From positions 1,798,001-1,862,000 of the forward strand of contig NZ_OU015584.1 of assembly GCF_907165195.1 (NCBI RefSeq): a DNA stretch of 64,000 nt, written 5' to 3'. This document shows, piece by piece, positions 16,105 to 25,150 of the stretch. Numbering within the stretch: position 1 is the stretch's first letter; each line of letters begins with the position of its first letter. Origin of the DNA: Parvicella tangerina (GTDB lineage: Bacteria; Bacteroidota; Bacteroidia; Flavobacteriales_D; Parvicellaceae). Below the pieces are notes generated by a model. The model made no database searches. It had not been told where the DNA came from and saw only the letters and a program-made list of their open reading frames with translations. The translations under genes were made by a program, and so were the position numbers.

Positions 16105-16182
16105 GCCGTAGATTAGTCGTATATGAGCCGTACATAAGCCGTATATATAAATAGATCTCTCAGGTATCAGTCAGGTATATAT
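16105..16182. repeat. 11-bp phased repeats (iteron-like)
   Basis: GCCGTA or GTCGTA recurs at 16105, 16116, 16127 and 16138, exactly 11 bp apart, each followed by an A/T-rich pentamer. After an A/T-rich stretch, CAGGTAT occurs at 16161 and 16172, again 11 bp apart. One-helical-turn spacing suits cooperative binding of a protein on one DNA face, as at iterons, partition sites or recombinase arm sites. No replication gene is immediately adjacent. Confidence 0.55.
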
Positions 16183-16362
16183 CACAGCTCATTTACCCCT
16201 TACCCACTAACTAGACATATAGATCCTCCATATACTTTAAACATTACTCGTAGCATAGCTACACACCAAAAATGGATGAAACGAGCTTAAAACAGCCTCA
16301 AATAAGACTTCTTTTAAGACTTTTGAATAATCCACCCAATACTTGTATCTTTAAAAGAAAAC

Positions 16363-16656
16363 ATGAATCAATCTGAAATAGCGGGTTACATCTATGCGGG
16401 ACGTGCAGAATTAGGCTGTAATGACAGGGTAAGTCACCCTATCGAACTTTTAAAATTGCCTGTAAATCAACAGTGCGATGCTTTAATCAAAGTAATTAAA
16501 ATGAATCACGAAAAGTTAGAAGCTTGGGAAGGAGACCAGAACTTAGTAGATCAGTCAGTTGTAACAACAATAGAAGGTCTGTATAAAATCATTAAGCAAC
16601 AAGAGAAAGCACTAATGCAAACATTAAAAAAAGCCCACCCGTCAACAGACGAATAG
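16363..16656 (+). CDS. Hypothetical protein (97 aa)
   Basis: This is a helical soluble protein (MNQSEIAGYIYAGRAELGCN at the start; a central LIKVIKMNHEKLEAWEGD; a basic C-terminal helix). A near-consensus -7 box (TATCTTTA) precedes the ATG. No family was recognised. Its 3' end overlaps the terminator of the convergent gene at 16685. Confidence 0.5.
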   Translation: MNQSEIAGYIYAGRAELGCNDRVSHPIELLKLPVNQQCDALIKVIKMNHEKLEAWEGDQNLVDQSVVTTIEGLYKIIKQQEKALMQTLKKAHPSTDE

Positions 16657-16661
16657 GCTTT
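16630..16661 (-). terminator. Intrinsic terminator for the gene at 16685-17479
   Basis: AAAGCCCACCCGTC (16630-16643) pairs with GACGAATAGGCTTT (16648-16661) around a 4-nt loop with some G-U pairs in the transcript. On the minus strand the stem runs into a T-tract of seven. Confidence 0.55.
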
Positions 16662-16684
16662 AGTTGTATGGCAAAGTACAATCT

Positions 16685-17479
16685 TTAGAAAGCATCAATA
16701 ATCTTCATCGCATTATCCTGTGCGAATAAGTAATGGTTACCACTTACTTCTTGGTAGAACTCAATCCCTAGTGTCAGGATCACAGTACACTCCGCATCTA
16801 TTACAGGAGCATTAGGTAATGATACTGTTAACGTCTGCGCAGGTGTGTTAGCCGTTAGTGAAAGCATATTACTGTAAGCTTGCGCCCCCAAAGTGTCCTG
16901 TGTTGGCACAGCAGGCTCATACTCGTTCGTGCCACTATCAAAGATATAATCACTTACAACTCCTAAAGCTGCGACCAACTTAAAGTGGGTAGCTCCTGGT
17001 GGAGCGTTGACATAACTATCGGGGGTAAACGCATTAATATCAATTATTGCTTCGTTGCGATCTGCGTTAATCGTAGTGGCAAAGCTTGCTGAAAAGATAG
17101 TCCCGAAACTAGACTTTCTGTTAAACTCTAAGTTCTTCAGCATAGCTTTATAACTAGATGCCTCGATAGGTCTTTGCCCTCTTACTCCATTAGCTTTTAA
17201 GTTAATCGACTTAAACAGGGCAGTTAACCGAGAGACGAGCCGTGAACCTGCCATTGTCTGCATTAATCCTCCCATCGAGAGTCGTAATGCTTTAGCAGCT
17301 CTGGCACTCCCTCCAAACTCTTTGTTGTTCTCTCGGGTTCTTTTGAACGCTGGATCTTTAGCGATACGTTCCTTAGATGGCCCTCCCGCCACTCGGGCAA
17401 GGTGTTTACCATCCGATACATAGAAGCTAATCCCTCCCAGATTACCTTCTAACTTAATTACTCCTTTTTGTTTACTCAT
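16685..17479 (-). CDS. Conserved Bacteroidota hypothetical protein (264 aa)
   Basis: The N-terminus (MSKQKGVIKLEGNLGGISFY, then AGG, then a Lys/Arg-rich FKRTRENNKEFGG) is a pattern often seen in unnamed Flavobacteria proteins. The rest is a basic helical region (70-125) and a beta-rich C-terminal half. A second member lies at 57589-58287 and shares the spaced G-x2-K-x2-G-x2-G-x3-FY motif. Both lie in accessory DNA. There is no signal peptide or transmembrane segment. The basic N-terminal half and beta-sandwich-like second half could suit a structural or nucleic-acid-binding protein, but function is unknown. Confidence 0.6.
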   Translation of the reverse strand: MSKQKGVIKLEGNLGGISFYVSDGKHLARVAGGPSKERIAKDPAFKRTRENNKEFGGSARAAKALRLSMGGLMQTMAGSRLVSRLTALFKSINLKANGVRGQRPIEASSYKAMLKNLEFNRKSSFGTIFSASFATTINADRNEAIIDINAFTPDSYVNAPPGATHFKLVAALGVVSDYIFDSGTNEYEPAVPTQDTLGAQAYSNMLSLTANTPAQTLTVSLPNAPVIDAECTVILTLGIEFYQEVSGNHYLFAQDNAMKIIDAF

Positions 17480-17702
17480 GACTATAAGTTTTAATTGTTA
17501 ATACTGTTTAATCCTACACAGCCACCATGCCAAATGTTCAGCATTTACAAGGGTTTAACAGATTTTAACGCCACTAAACGAGGTAACGGTCAGAATAAAC
17601 AGATTAACGGAAAAAGCACCTTCATAAGAAAACACGTAAAAACACCTGTTTTCTAGGCTAGACGTAGAACTAAGTCTAAAAATAACTACCTTAGTAGGAC
17701 GG
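17480..17702. other. Intergenic region without recognised features
   Basis: This stretch lies between the divergent hypothetical gene and the Rhs remnant. It is A/T-rich and holds no convincing reading frame, promoter or terminator that I could identify. Confidence 0.4.
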
Positions 17703-17849
17703 ATGGGATGTCTAAAATTAGATCATATCAATACTGGAGGTAGCTTAAAAGTTATCCATTCTAAATTTTCTGAGGTGCTAGAAAAAAACGAGAACGCCTC
17801 AAAAATTTGCCTAAATACTTATAGGTATGGATGTACAAACCAAGAATAA
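17703..17849 (+). pseudogene. Rhs remnant of the MGCLKL type
   Basis: The 48-residue frame starts MGCLKLDHINTGGSLKVIHS and continues to NTYRYG before losing the Rhs reading (CTNQE, stop). In Bacteroidota, orphan Rhs tips commonly begin MGCLKL and run through YRYGFQGQEKDDE. The fragment at 7521 starts with NPYRYGFQGQEKDD, so the two remnants meet at the same YRYG motif. They lie 10 kb apart in the reverse of the expected order, which points to rearrangement around module 2. Confidence 0.6.
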
Positions 17850-17918
17850 GGTTTATGCGATTGTCTCAAAAATTGATCCTGGTAATATCAGTAAGTACAA
17901 TAAGATGAGGAAGTAAAT

Positions 17919-18521
17919 TTATTCGTTTCTCTTTTGTAGCACTTCTTCAACATCCTTTAATTTTTTACCCTTAGCTTTTAGCAGAATTAGGAAATGATAT
18001 AGTAGATCTGCTGATTCATTAAGAAAAAGGTCATCATTATCATCTTTAGCTTCAATGACTACTTCCACGGCTTCTTCACCAACCTTTTGAGCAACTTTAT
18101 TGATCCCTCTGCGAAATAACTCATTGGTATAAGACTGTTCATCATTAGATTCGATTTTCTGTTCAATAATGTCTTCTAGTTTGTAGAGAAAACCTTTTGA
18201 GTCTGCCTCGCCAAAACAGGAAGAAGTCCCTTTGTGACAAGTTGGTCCTTCAGGTATTACTTTGATTAACAACGCGTCTTTATCGCAATCAAAAGAAATG
18301 GAGATTACATTTAAAAAGTTAGCACTAGTTTCTCCTTTTGTCCAAAGTCTGTTTTTCGATCTGCTAAAAAAAGTCACTTTTTCAGATTCTATCGTTGTTT
18401 TCAAAGCATCTTGATTCATATATCCAAGCATCAATACTTCATTACTTCTATTGTCTTGGATAATTGATGGGATTAATCCATTGCCTTTTTCAAAATCCAA
18501 TTCGCTTATTTTTAGGTTCAT
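17919..18521 (-). CDS. hisIE: Bifunctional phosphoribosyl-AMP cyclohydrolase / phosphoribosyl-ATP pyrophosphohydrolase
   Basis: This is a fused HisI-HisE enzyme of 200 aa for steps 2 and 3 of histidine synthesis. HisI (about 1-110) shows [24 protein letters not shown] and the metal-binding Cys residues CDKD and CHKGTSSCF. HisE (about 110-200) shows the acidic motif [22 protein letters not shown]. It is the last gene of the operon and overlaps hisF by 4 nt. Confidence 0.97.
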   Translation of the reverse strand: MNLKISELDFEKGNGLIPSIIQDNRSNEVLMLGYMNQDALKTTIESEKVTFFSRSKNRLWTKGETSANFLNVISISFDCDKDALLIKVIPEGPTCHKGTSSCFGEADSKGFLYKLEDIIEQKIESNDEQSYTNELFRRGINKVAQKVGEEAVEVVIEAKDDNDDLFLNESADLLYHFLILLKAKGKKLKDVEEVLQKRNE

Positions 18522-19273
18522 CTTATTGATATATTTAATGATTTCAGTTCTTTCTTTAATTGTGGTATTGGTATTTCTCCATAATGGAAAATACTTGCTG
18601 CAAGACCAGCACTTGCGGTGGTAGATTGAAAGAGGTCTGCAAAGTCAGCCACTTTTCCAGCACCTCCTGAGGCAATTACAGGAATATTAACACAGGAGGA
18701 TATCTTTTCTGTAATCTCTAAGGCAAATCCACTTTTTGTGCCGTCATTGTTCATAGAGGTAAGTAAGATTTCGCCAGCTCCCCGCTTTTCAACTTCTTGT
18801 GCCCAGTATAAAGCTTCCAGATTATTGCGATTTCTGCCTCCAGACGTATAGACATACCAATTTCCATTATCTTCTTTCTTGATGTCAATGGCTACGACAA
18901 CGCATTGATTCCCGTATTTATTAGCAATTGAAGAGATCAACGAAGGGTCTCTGACTGCAGCGCTGTTAACACTAATTTTATCCGCTCCAGCATCAATAAC
19001 AGCAGATGCATCCTCCAGGCTGTTAATCCCTCCACCTACAGTAAATGGAACATTAATTTTTTTAGCAATTCGATTGACAAGTTCGACCATAGTTTTTCGT
19101 TTTTCATGAGTAGCAGTAATATCTAGAAAAACGAGTTCGTCTGCACCATCTCTAACGTATTTAGTTGCCAATTCAATTGGATCTCCTGCGTCTTTGATGC
19201 CCACAAAGTTTATACCTTTCACCGTTCGTCCATTTTTAATGTCCAGACACGGTATGATTCTCTTTTTTAGCAT
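18518..19273 (-). CDS. hisF: Imidazole glycerol phosphate synthase, cyclase subunit
   Basis: This 251-aa (beta/alpha)8 barrel uses ammonia from HisH to turn PRFAR into IGP and AICAR. Landmarks are [18 protein letters not shown] with the catalytic Asp, [21 protein letters not shown] (second catalytic Asp), and the phosphate-binding ASGGAGK. It overlaps hisA by 7 nt and hisIE by 4 nt. Confidence 0.98.
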   Translation of the reverse strand: MLKKRIIPCLDIKNGRTVKGINFVGIKDAGDPIELATKYVRDGADELVFLDITATHEKRKTMVELVNRIAKKINVPFTVGGGINSLEDASAVIDAGADKISVNSAAVRDPSLISSIANKYGNQCVVVAIDIKKEDNGNWYVYTSGGRNRNNLEALYWAQEVEKRGAGEILLTSMNNDGTKSGFALEITEKISSCVNIPVIASGGAGKVADFADLFQSTTASAGLAASIFHYGEIPIPQLKKELKSLNISIR

Positions 19274-19980
19274 AGCTCTCGTAATTCGTTCAACGTAATT
19301 CTTCCTTCATAAATAGCTTTTCCGATAATAACACCTTCACATCCTAGCTTTTTTAACCTTTCGAGATCATGCATCGATGACACGCCACCGCTTGCAATAA
19401 GGTTAACTGACGTCTTGGATAAGATTTCTTCGTAAAGCTCAAAAGAAGGACCAGCAAGATTCCCGTCTTTTGAAATGTCAGTGCAAATAACTTGCTGGAT
19501 GCCTTTTTCAATATATTGTTGGATAAAATCCAATACATCAATTTTGGATGTCTCTATCCAACCACTGGTAGCAATTTTTCTGTCTTTGCAGTCTGCCCCA
19601 AGGATGATCTTGTCAGGACCGTACTGTTCAATCCAATTCAGAAATAACTCTTGATCTTTAACCGCAATACTTCCCCCAGTGATCTGTTTTGCTCCAGATT
19701 CAAGCGCGATTCGTACATCATCATTACGTTTTATTCCTCCTCCAAAATCTATCGATAGTTGTGTTTCGCTGGCAATTTCTTCAAGTACACGGTGATTTAT
19801 GATTCGAGACGCTTTGGCTCCATCCAGGTCTACGAGATGTAGATATTGAATGCCATTATCTTCAAATTCCTTAGCTACCTCCAATGGGTTTTCATTATAA
19901 ACCTTCTTGCTGTTGTAATCACCTTCGGTAAGTCTAACACACTTTCCTTCTATGATATCTATGGCTGGTATTATTCTCAT
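19267..19980 (-). CDS. hisA: ProFAR isomerase
   Basis: This is phosphoribosylformimino-AICAR-phosphate isomerase, 237 aa, a (beta/alpha)8 barrel paralogous to HisF. Visible motifs are [17 protein letters not shown] with the catalytic Asp, DLDGAK, FGGGI, the second Asp in CTDISKDG, and the phosphate site IASGGVSS. It lies 1 nt after hisH and overlaps hisF. Confidence 0.98.
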   Translation of the reverse strand: MRIIPAIDIIEGKCVRLTEGDYNSKKVYNENPLEVAKEFEDNGIQYLHLVDLDGAKASRIINHRVLEEIASETQLSIDFGGGIKRNDDVRIALESGAKQITGGSIAVKDQELFLNWIEQYGPDKIILGADCKDRKIATSGWIETSKIDVLDFIQQYIEKGIQQVICTDISKDGNLAGPSFELYEEILSKTSVNLIASGGVSSMHDLERLKKLGCEGVIIGKAIYEGRITLNELRELC

Positions 19981-19981
19981 T

Positions 19982-20563
19982 TTATTGTAGTTTAAGAAAG
20001 TTTTGAAGCAACTTCATCCCAGGATTAGCTGATTTCTCTGGGTGGAATTGCACACCATAAAAGTTATTCTTGTTTATTGCGCTGGCGAAATCAACTATAT
20101 AATCTCCTGTTGCAATTTCACTTTTGTTTTGTTCAACATAATAGGAATGCACAAAGTAAAAGTCTTCAGCGTGATCAATGTCCTTGAATAATTCTCCTTT
20201 GACCATAGTGTGTGAGTTCCATCCCATGTGCGGAACTTTCTCCTTTGGTGGGAACTTCTTGACTTTTGAGTCGAAAATACCGAGACAGGGAGTATTGTCT
20301 TCTTCAGAGAATTCACACATGAGTTGTAATCCCAGGCAAATGCCTAAGAAAGGAGTTTCTAACAGCTTAATGACTTGGTCAAGACCTTTTGTTTTAAGAC
20401 TTTCCATGGCTGGACCAGCTGAACCAACCCCAGGAAGTATTACTTTATTTGCAGTTTTGATAACCTTCGGATCATCAGTCACGATGCATGCCGCACCCAG
20501 ACTTTTAATGGCGTTGACTACTGAAGTAGTATTGCCTGCTTGGTAATCTATTATTGCTATCAT
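19982..20563 (-). CDS. hisH: Imidazole glycerol phosphate synthase, glutaminase subunit
   Basis: This is a class I glutamine amidotransferase (193 aa) that supplies ammonia to HisF. It has the [10 protein letters not shown] oxyanion segment, nucleophile Cys in [11 protein letters not shown], and the catalytic His-Glu in GVQFHPEKS. It overlaps hisB by 4 nt and precedes hisA by 1 nt. Confidence 0.98.
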   Translation of the reverse strand: MIAIIDYQAGNTTSVVNAIKSLGAACIVTDDPKVIKTANKVILPGVGSAGPAMESLKTKGLDQVIKLLETPFLGICLGLQLMCEFSEEDNTPCLGIFDSKVKKFPPKEKVPHMGWNSHTMVKGELFKDIDHAEDFYFVHSYYVEQNKSEIATGDYIVDFASAINKNNFYGVQFHPEKSANPGMKLLQNFLKLQ

Positions 20564-21651
20564 AATGTTCCTTTAGTACTTGGTATGCTGTAATTACCCG
20601 TTTTTTGAACAGCCATTTTTATTGCCTTTGCAAAACCTTTAAAAATAGCTTCAATTTTGTGGTGTTCATTTTCTCCTTCCGCCTTGATGTTTAAGTTACA
20701 CATGGCTGCATCTGAAAAAGATTTAAAAAAGTGAAAAAACATTTCTGTTGGGCAGTCTCCAATCTTTTCTCTTGAAAATTGTGCGTCCCATTCGATCCAT
20801 GGTCTCCCTCCAAAATCTAATGCAACTTGAGCTAAACAGTCATCCATAGGTAATAGCCATCCATATCTTTCAATTCCTTTTTTTGACCCTAGCGCATCTT
20901 TGAACGCAGCTCCTAAGGCTAATGCCGTATCTTCTATGGTGTGGTGTTCATCTACAAATAGATCGCCTTTAACATCGATGGAAAGATCGATATTTCCGTG
21001 TTTAACGATTTGTTCAAGCATGTGATCAAAGAAACCTAACCCAGTATTGATTGCTTTTTTGCCGTTTCCGTCAAGGTTCACAGTTACCTCAATCTGTGTC
21101 TCTTTCGTTTTTCGAGTCACGGATCCAATTCGAGGTTTTGACTTCAAATAGGCATAAATTTCACTCCAGTTTTCAGTGGCAAGAACAGCATCTTCGGCAT
21201 TTTTTCCGATAAAAATTCCTTGCGCACCTAAATTCTTTGCTAGTTCGATATCTGTTTCTCGATCTCCGATCACATATGAGTTCTCGAGGTCATAATCACC
21301 ATAGATATACTCATTCAGAAGTCCGGTTCTCGGCTTTCTTGTAGGGGCATTATCCTCAGGAAAACTCTTGTCGATCAAAATTGCTGAAAAGGTTACGCCC
21401 TCATTTTTAAATGCCTGAATGATCTTGTTCTGAGCGGGCCAGAAAGTGTTCTCTGGAAAGGAGTCGGTGCCTAATCCGTCTTGGTTTGTGACCATTACTA
21501 ATTCATAGTCTAACTCCTCCACGATTTTGGACAGGTTGCGAAATACACCCGGGTAGAACTCTAGTTTCTCGAAACTGTCTAACTGATAATCAATGGGAGG
21601 TTCAATGACTAACGTCCCATCTCTGTCAATAAATAGTACTTTCTTTTTCAT
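20560..21651 (-). CDS. hisB: Bifunctional histidinol-phosphatase / imidazoleglycerol-phosphate dehydratase
   Basis: This is a two-domain enzyme of 363 aa. The N-terminal HAD phosphatase (about 1-165) begins [10 protein letters not shown] with the DxD nucleophile and has [12 protein letters not shown]. The C-terminal IGP dehydratase (about 170-363) shows the two metal-binding motifs DHMLEQ and [10 protein letters not shown], later [14 protein letters not shown]. The fused form is that of enterobacteria and many Bacteroidota. The 5' end overlaps hisC by 26 nt, an unusually long overlap for the operon. Confidence 0.97.
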   Translation of the reverse strand: MKKKVLFIDRDGTLVIEPPIDYQLDSFEKLEFYPGVFRNLSKIVEELDYELVMVTNQDGLGTDSFPENTFWPAQNKIIQAFKNEGVTFSAILIDKSFPEDNAPTRKPRTGLLNEYIYGDYDLENSYVIGDRETDIELAKNLGAQGIFIGKNAEDAVLATENWSEIYAYLKSKPRIGSVTRKTKETQIEVTVNLDGNGKKAINTGLGFFDHMLEQIVKHGNIDLSIDVKGDLFVDEHHTIEDTALALGAAFKDALGSKKGIERYGWLLPMDDCLAQVALDFGGRPWIEWDAQFSREKIGDCPTEMFFHFFKSFSDAAMCNLNIKAEGENEHHKIEAIFKGFAKAIKMAVQKTGNYSIPSTKGTL

Positions 21652-22675
21652 AGCAATAGTTTTTCAATTCATTAATCAACTTTTCATTTTCTTCCTTACT
21701 TCCGATAGTGATACGGATGGTGTTTTTTATTTCATTATCTCTATTTCTTACCACTATATTTTTTTCAAGAAGCCAATTATAAACCTTTGGTCCATCTTCA
21801 AATTTTACGAGAATGAAGTTAGCTTCAGAAGGGAAAATTTTATTGACGATAGGTAGCTGAGCTAGTTCGTCTTTAACTTGTCTTCTCTGGGTTTTGATGA
21901 GTTCTACTTCTTGGTTGTACTTTTCTTTATTCAGGAGTGCTTCTAAGGCAACTTTTTGATTGAGTTTGCTCACGTTATAGGGAGGTTTTACCTTATTCAT
22001 GAGGTTAATAAGCTCCTCAGATCCAATCGCATAGCCAACTCTGGCTGCAGCAAGTCCTCTTGCCTTGCTAAATGTTTGACTGACTACTAAATTCCAGTTT
22101 TTCCCTAATAGTCCTACGGCTGAAGGGGAGTCAGAAAAATCAATATAGGCCTCATCAACGACCACTATACCATTGAATCTTGAGCAAATTAGTTCAATGT
22201 CCTCTAGAGGAATAATGTTTCCAGTAGGGTTATTTGGACTACACAAGAAGATGATCTTTGTATTTGGGTTAACTGCATTTAAAAGCTTGTCAACTTGCAC
22301 ATTATAGTCAGAGTCCAATGGAATACGCTGTATCAATACATCATTGATTGCGGCACTAACACTATACATCCCGTAGGAAGGATTTAGTGTAATCACGTTG
22401 TCTACTCCTGGGGTACAGAATATCCGAAACAAGAGATCGATCACTTCATCACTTCCGTTGCCAATGAAAACATTATTACTAGAAACATTAAGCTCAGCTG
22501 CAAGAGCTCGTTTTAGATCCACTTGCATTGGATCGGGATACCTATTTAATTCCCCAAAAGGATTTTCGTTCGCGTCTAAAAAGATGTCAGCGTTTCCTTT
22601 AAATTCATTTCTAGCGCTAGAGTAGGGTACTAGCGATAGAATATTTGGACGAGTTATTTTTTCCAGTTTATTCAT
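21626..22675 (-). CDS. hisC: Histidinol-phosphate aminotransferase
   Basis: This is a fold-type I PLP aminotransferase (349 aa) converting imidazole acetol phosphate to histidinol phosphate. Visible are LDANENPFG, the SPNNPTGN loop, DEAYIDF (Asp that pairs with the pyridine nitrogen) and the PLP lysine in [17 protein letters not shown]. It overlaps hisD by 4 nt and hisB by 26 nt. Confidence 0.97.
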   Translation of the reverse strand: MNKLEKITRPNILSLVPYSSARNEFKGNADIFLDANENPFGELNRYPDPMQVDLKRALAAELNVSSNNVFIGNGSDEVIDLLFRIFCTPGVDNVITLNPSYGMYSVSAAINDVLIQRIPLDSDYNVQVDKLLNAVNPNTKIIFLCSPNNPTGNIIPLEDIELICSRFNGIVVVDEAYIDFSDSPSAVGLLGKNWNLVVSQTFSKARGLAAARVGYAIGSEELINLMNKVKPPYNVSKLNQKVALEALLNKEKYNQEVELIKTQRRQVKDELAQLPIVNKIFPSEANFILVKFEDGPKVYNWLLEKNIVVRNRDNEIKNTIRITIGSKEENEKLINELKNYCYEKESTIY

Positions 22676-23961
22676 GAGTTCAAGTAGTTTAGTCTTACCG
22701 TAACCGCGTTTTTGTGTGCGATGAGTTGTTCTGCTTCCGCCATTAATTCAATCGAAGGGCCAATGGAATTTATTCCTTCTGCTGTCAGCTTTTGAAAAGT
22801 TATTTTTTTGACGAAGCTATCCAGAGAAACCCCGCTATAGTTTTTGGCAAAACCATTCGTAGGAAGTGTGTGATTGGTCCCACTTGCATAATCGCCTGCA
22901 CTTTCACAACTATAATTCCCAATGAATACAGACCCGGCATTAGTGATAGAAGGAATATAGTCCTCTGCGTTGTCAAAGGCCAGAATTAAGTGCTCAGGTG
23001 CGTAAAGATTACTAAAGGCGATACATTGAGATATATCATTAAGAATGATCGTTTTACTATTCCACAATGCCTTTTTTGCTATTTCTTTACGAGGTAACTC
23101 ATTTAACTGAGCATCTAATTCATTAAGAATATTATCGCTCATGAATTCAGAAGTTGATAAGAGAATTACCTGACTGTCTGGACCGTGTTCTGCTTGAGAT
23201 AACAGGTCGGCCGCCACAAATTCTGGTATGCTTGAATCATCAGCTACTATTAGCACTTCACTGGGTCCAGCCGGCATATCTATGGCTATTCCGAATTGTT
23301 GAGCCAACTCTTTAGCTTTTGTTACATACTGATTTCCGGGTCCGAAGATCTTGTTCACTTTAGGAATGCTCTCCGTTCCAAAGGCCATGGCTGCTATAGC
23401 TTGAGAACCACCAGTCTTAAAGACGCTGGTCACTCCAGTTAATTTAGCAGTGTATAAAATTGCAGGATCAATTTGACCCTGGCTATTCGGAGGAGTACAT
23501 AAAACTATGTTTTTACAGCCAGCTATTTTTGCAGGGATCGCTAACATGAGAATGGTTGAAAAAAGAGGAGCTGATCCACCAGGAATATAAAGCCCCACAT
23601 TTTCAATACCTCTTGATTCACGCCAGCATTCTACGCCAGGCTGGGTTTCAATGATTTGCTTTTCGGTCTGTTGAGAAAGGTGAAAAGCTTCAATATTTGC
23701 CTTGGCAAGTTGAATAGCCTTTTTCAAGTCATCGCGAATAAGGTTTTCAGATGCTGCAAATTCCTTTTTTGAAACCGCAATTTCGGTAAGTTCACATTGA
23801 TCAAATTCCTTGGTGAATTTTTTCAAAGCACGATCGCCATTTTCCTGAACATCTTGAAATACGTTCAGAATAAGGTCAGTTAGATCAGTTTGATTGAGCT
23901 GAGGACGTTTTGATAATTCCGACCAATCTTTAAGTTGTGGGTTAATTATTTTTTTCATCAC
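22672..23961 (-). CDS. hisD: Histidinol dehydrogenase
   Basis: This NAD- and zinc-dependent enzyme (429 aa) oxidises histidinol to histidine. It has the typical GLYIPGGSAPLFSTILML, IFGPGNQYVTKAK, DMPAGPSEVL, a zinc-site segment SQAEHGPDSQVIL, and APEHLIL. It overlaps hisG by 4 nt upstream and hisC by 4 nt downstream. The length is normal for the family. Confidence 0.98.
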   Translation of the reverse strand: MMKKIINPQLKDWSELSKRPQLNQTDLTDLILNVFQDVQENGDRALKKFTKEFDQCELTEIAVSKKEFAASENLIRDDLKKAIQLAKANIEAFHLSQQTEKQIIETQPGVECWRESRGIENVGLYIPGGSAPLFSTILMLAIPAKIAGCKNIVLCTPPNSQGQIDPAILYTAKLTGVTSVFKTGGSQAIAAMAFGTESIPKVNKIFGPGNQYVTKAKELAQQFGIAIDMPAGPSEVLIVADDSSIPEFVAADLLSQAEHGPDSQVILLSTSEFMSDNILNELDAQLNELPRKEIAKKALWNSKTIILNDISQCIAFSNLYAPEHLILAFDNAEDYIPSITNAGSVFIGNYSCESAGDYASGTNHTLPTNGFAKNYSGVSLDSFVKKITFQKLTAEGINSIGPSIELMAEAEQLIAHKNAVTVRLNYLNS

Positions 23962-24815
23962 ACGACCATTTTATCGATTGGAACAATAAGGATATCTTCG
24001 GCACCGGCTAATTTTAATTCGTCAATTACCTCCCAGAACTGGTTTTCATTGATGACCGAGTGAAGAGAACTCCATCCGGGTTCAGCTAGAGGTAGTATCG
24101 TTGGACTTTTTAAAACAGGTAGCAGGTTAGAAACAGCCTCTATGTTCTCATTTTTTACGTTCATCAAGATGTATTTGCTGTTTTTTGCCTTTAACACAGC
24201 TTTCATGCGAAAAACTAATCTTTCAAGAATGGCAAGTTTTTCATTATTTAGAAGTTTTGACCGAACGAGTACTGCTTGTGACTTGAGAATAACTTGAGTT
24301 TCTCTCAGTCCATTTTTAAAAAGTGTACTTCCTGAACTTACAATGTCACAAATACCATCTGCTAAGCCAATATTGGGAGCAATTTCAACTGACCCAGAAA
24401 TGGTGTGGATTTCTGCTGAAATATTATTTTTCTGCAGGTAGTTTCCAAGGGTAACAGGGTAGGAGGTGGCTATTCGCTTTCCTTGAAAATACGCTAAATC
24501 ATCCGTTTTTACCTCTTTTGGAACGGCTAACGAAACTCTACATTTTGAAAATCCTAGAGGAAGAATTACTTCAACCTTTTTTTGCTTCTCAATTAACAGA
24601 TTTTCGCCTACAATGGCAATATCAGCAGTTCCATCTTCTAAGTACTGAGGAATATCAGAGTTCCTGAGGTATAGAATCTCCAGAGGAAAGTTTTCGACCT
24701 CTACTTTTAGTTGATCTTTTCCGTTATTGAAAGAAATGCCGCAAGACTTTAATAACTTAAGTGAGTCTTCATTTAAACGACCACTTTTCTGAATTGCAAT
24801 TTTTAATTTACTCAT
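23958..24815 (-). CDS. hisG: ATP phosphoribosyltransferase (long form)
   Basis: This is the first, committed enzyme of histidine synthesis, 285 aa, the long HisG form with a C-terminal ACT-like regulatory domain (about 215-285). This form needs no HisZ and is feedback-inhibited by histidine. Motifs include KIAIQKSGRL, DIAIVGENLL, and the PRPP loop DIVSSGSTL. It is the first gene of the operon, behind a leader peptide and attenuator. The start is preceded by an A-rich stretch rather than a Shine-Dalgarno site. Confidence 0.97.
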   Translation of the reverse strand: MSKLKIAIQKSGRLNEDSLKLLKSCGISFNNGKDQLKVEVENFPLEILYLRNSDIPQYLEDGTADIAIVGENLLIEKQKKVEVILPLGFSKCRVSLAVPKEVKTDDLAYFQGKRIATSYPVTLGNYLQKNNISAEIHTISGSVEIAPNIGLADGICDIVSSGSTLFKNGLRETQVILKSQAVLVRSKLLNNEKLAILERLVFRMKAVLKAKNSKYILMNVKNENIEAVSNLLPVLKSPTILPLAEPGWSSLHSVINENQFWEVIDELKLAGAEDILIVPIDKMVV

Positions 24816-24863
24816 TTTAATTTTTGTTAAGTCCGAGTAAATTCAAATGGCCTAGAAAGAAAA

Positions 24864-24892
24864 AACACCATCTGACTTACTCAGACGGTGTT
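24864..24892 (-). terminator. his attenuator terminator with alternative antiterminator pairing
   Basis: In the transcript AACACCGTCTGA pairs with TCAGATGGTGTT around GTAAG (12-bp stem, one G-U), followed by TTTTTTCTTTC, and lies about 50 nt before hisG. The 5' arm (CGTCTGAG, positions 24887-24880) can pair instead with CTCAGGCG (24938-24931) inside the leader reading frame, 8 bp with one G-U. This is the terminator/antiterminator choice expected of ribosome-mediated attenuation. Confidence 0.85.
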
Positions 24893-24924
24893 TTTGATAT
24901 AATTATAGTTCAAACATATCACGA

Positions 24925-24978
24925 TCACTTCGCCTGAGAGCAAAAATGACAATGATGATGTGTAAATGGTGTTTGCAT
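24925..24978 (-). CDS. hisL: his operon leader peptide (17 aa)
   Basis: The frame reads MQTPFTHHHCHFCSQAK, stop: four His codons within five positions, in the 5' region of the histidine operon. A ribosome stalled on the first three His codons would leave codons 14-16 free to form the antiterminator. A ribosome at the stop codon would cover them and let the terminator form. The peptide is too short for standard gene finders. The symbol hisL is used by function, not by sequence similarity to the enterobacterial peptide. Confidence 0.85.
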   Translation of the reverse strand: MQTPFTHHHCHFCSQAK

Positions 24979-24993
24979 ATTTTTTTGTTGCCA

Positions 24994-25025
24994 CAAATTT
25001 AAAGGAAAGTTTTTGAATTATGCAA
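24994..25025 (-). promoter_or_regulatory. Promoter of the his operon
   Basis: On the minus strand TAAATTTG (25001-24994) matches the -7 consensus TAnnTTTG, and TTG (25025-25023) lies 21 nt upstream as the -33 element. The leader peptide ATG is 15 nt downstream of the -7 box, so the untranslated part is very short. Confidence 0.7.
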
Positions 25026-25150
25026 TTTTTTTTGTTCGTGATTTTCGTGTTGAACTTCCAGCGAGGTGTTCTATTCAGGATGTAGAGCTATTCATGTCTG
25101 TGAGTTCGGAGATAATCATCAATTGGCCTAAAATAGGTTGGCGATTTTTG

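Noticed and set aside
16105-16182. CRISPR-like array
   Set aside because: The period is 11 bp with 6-7 bp boxes; there are no 20-40 bp repeats with unique spacers and no cas genes in the window.
17827-17916. 29-aa frame MDVQTKNKVYAIVSKIDPGN...
   Set aside because: It is very short, overlaps the Rhs remnant in another frame and has no context; no support as a gene.
20178-20546. 122-aa antisense frame in hisH
   Set aside because: Shadow of hisH, whose catalytic motifs are complete.
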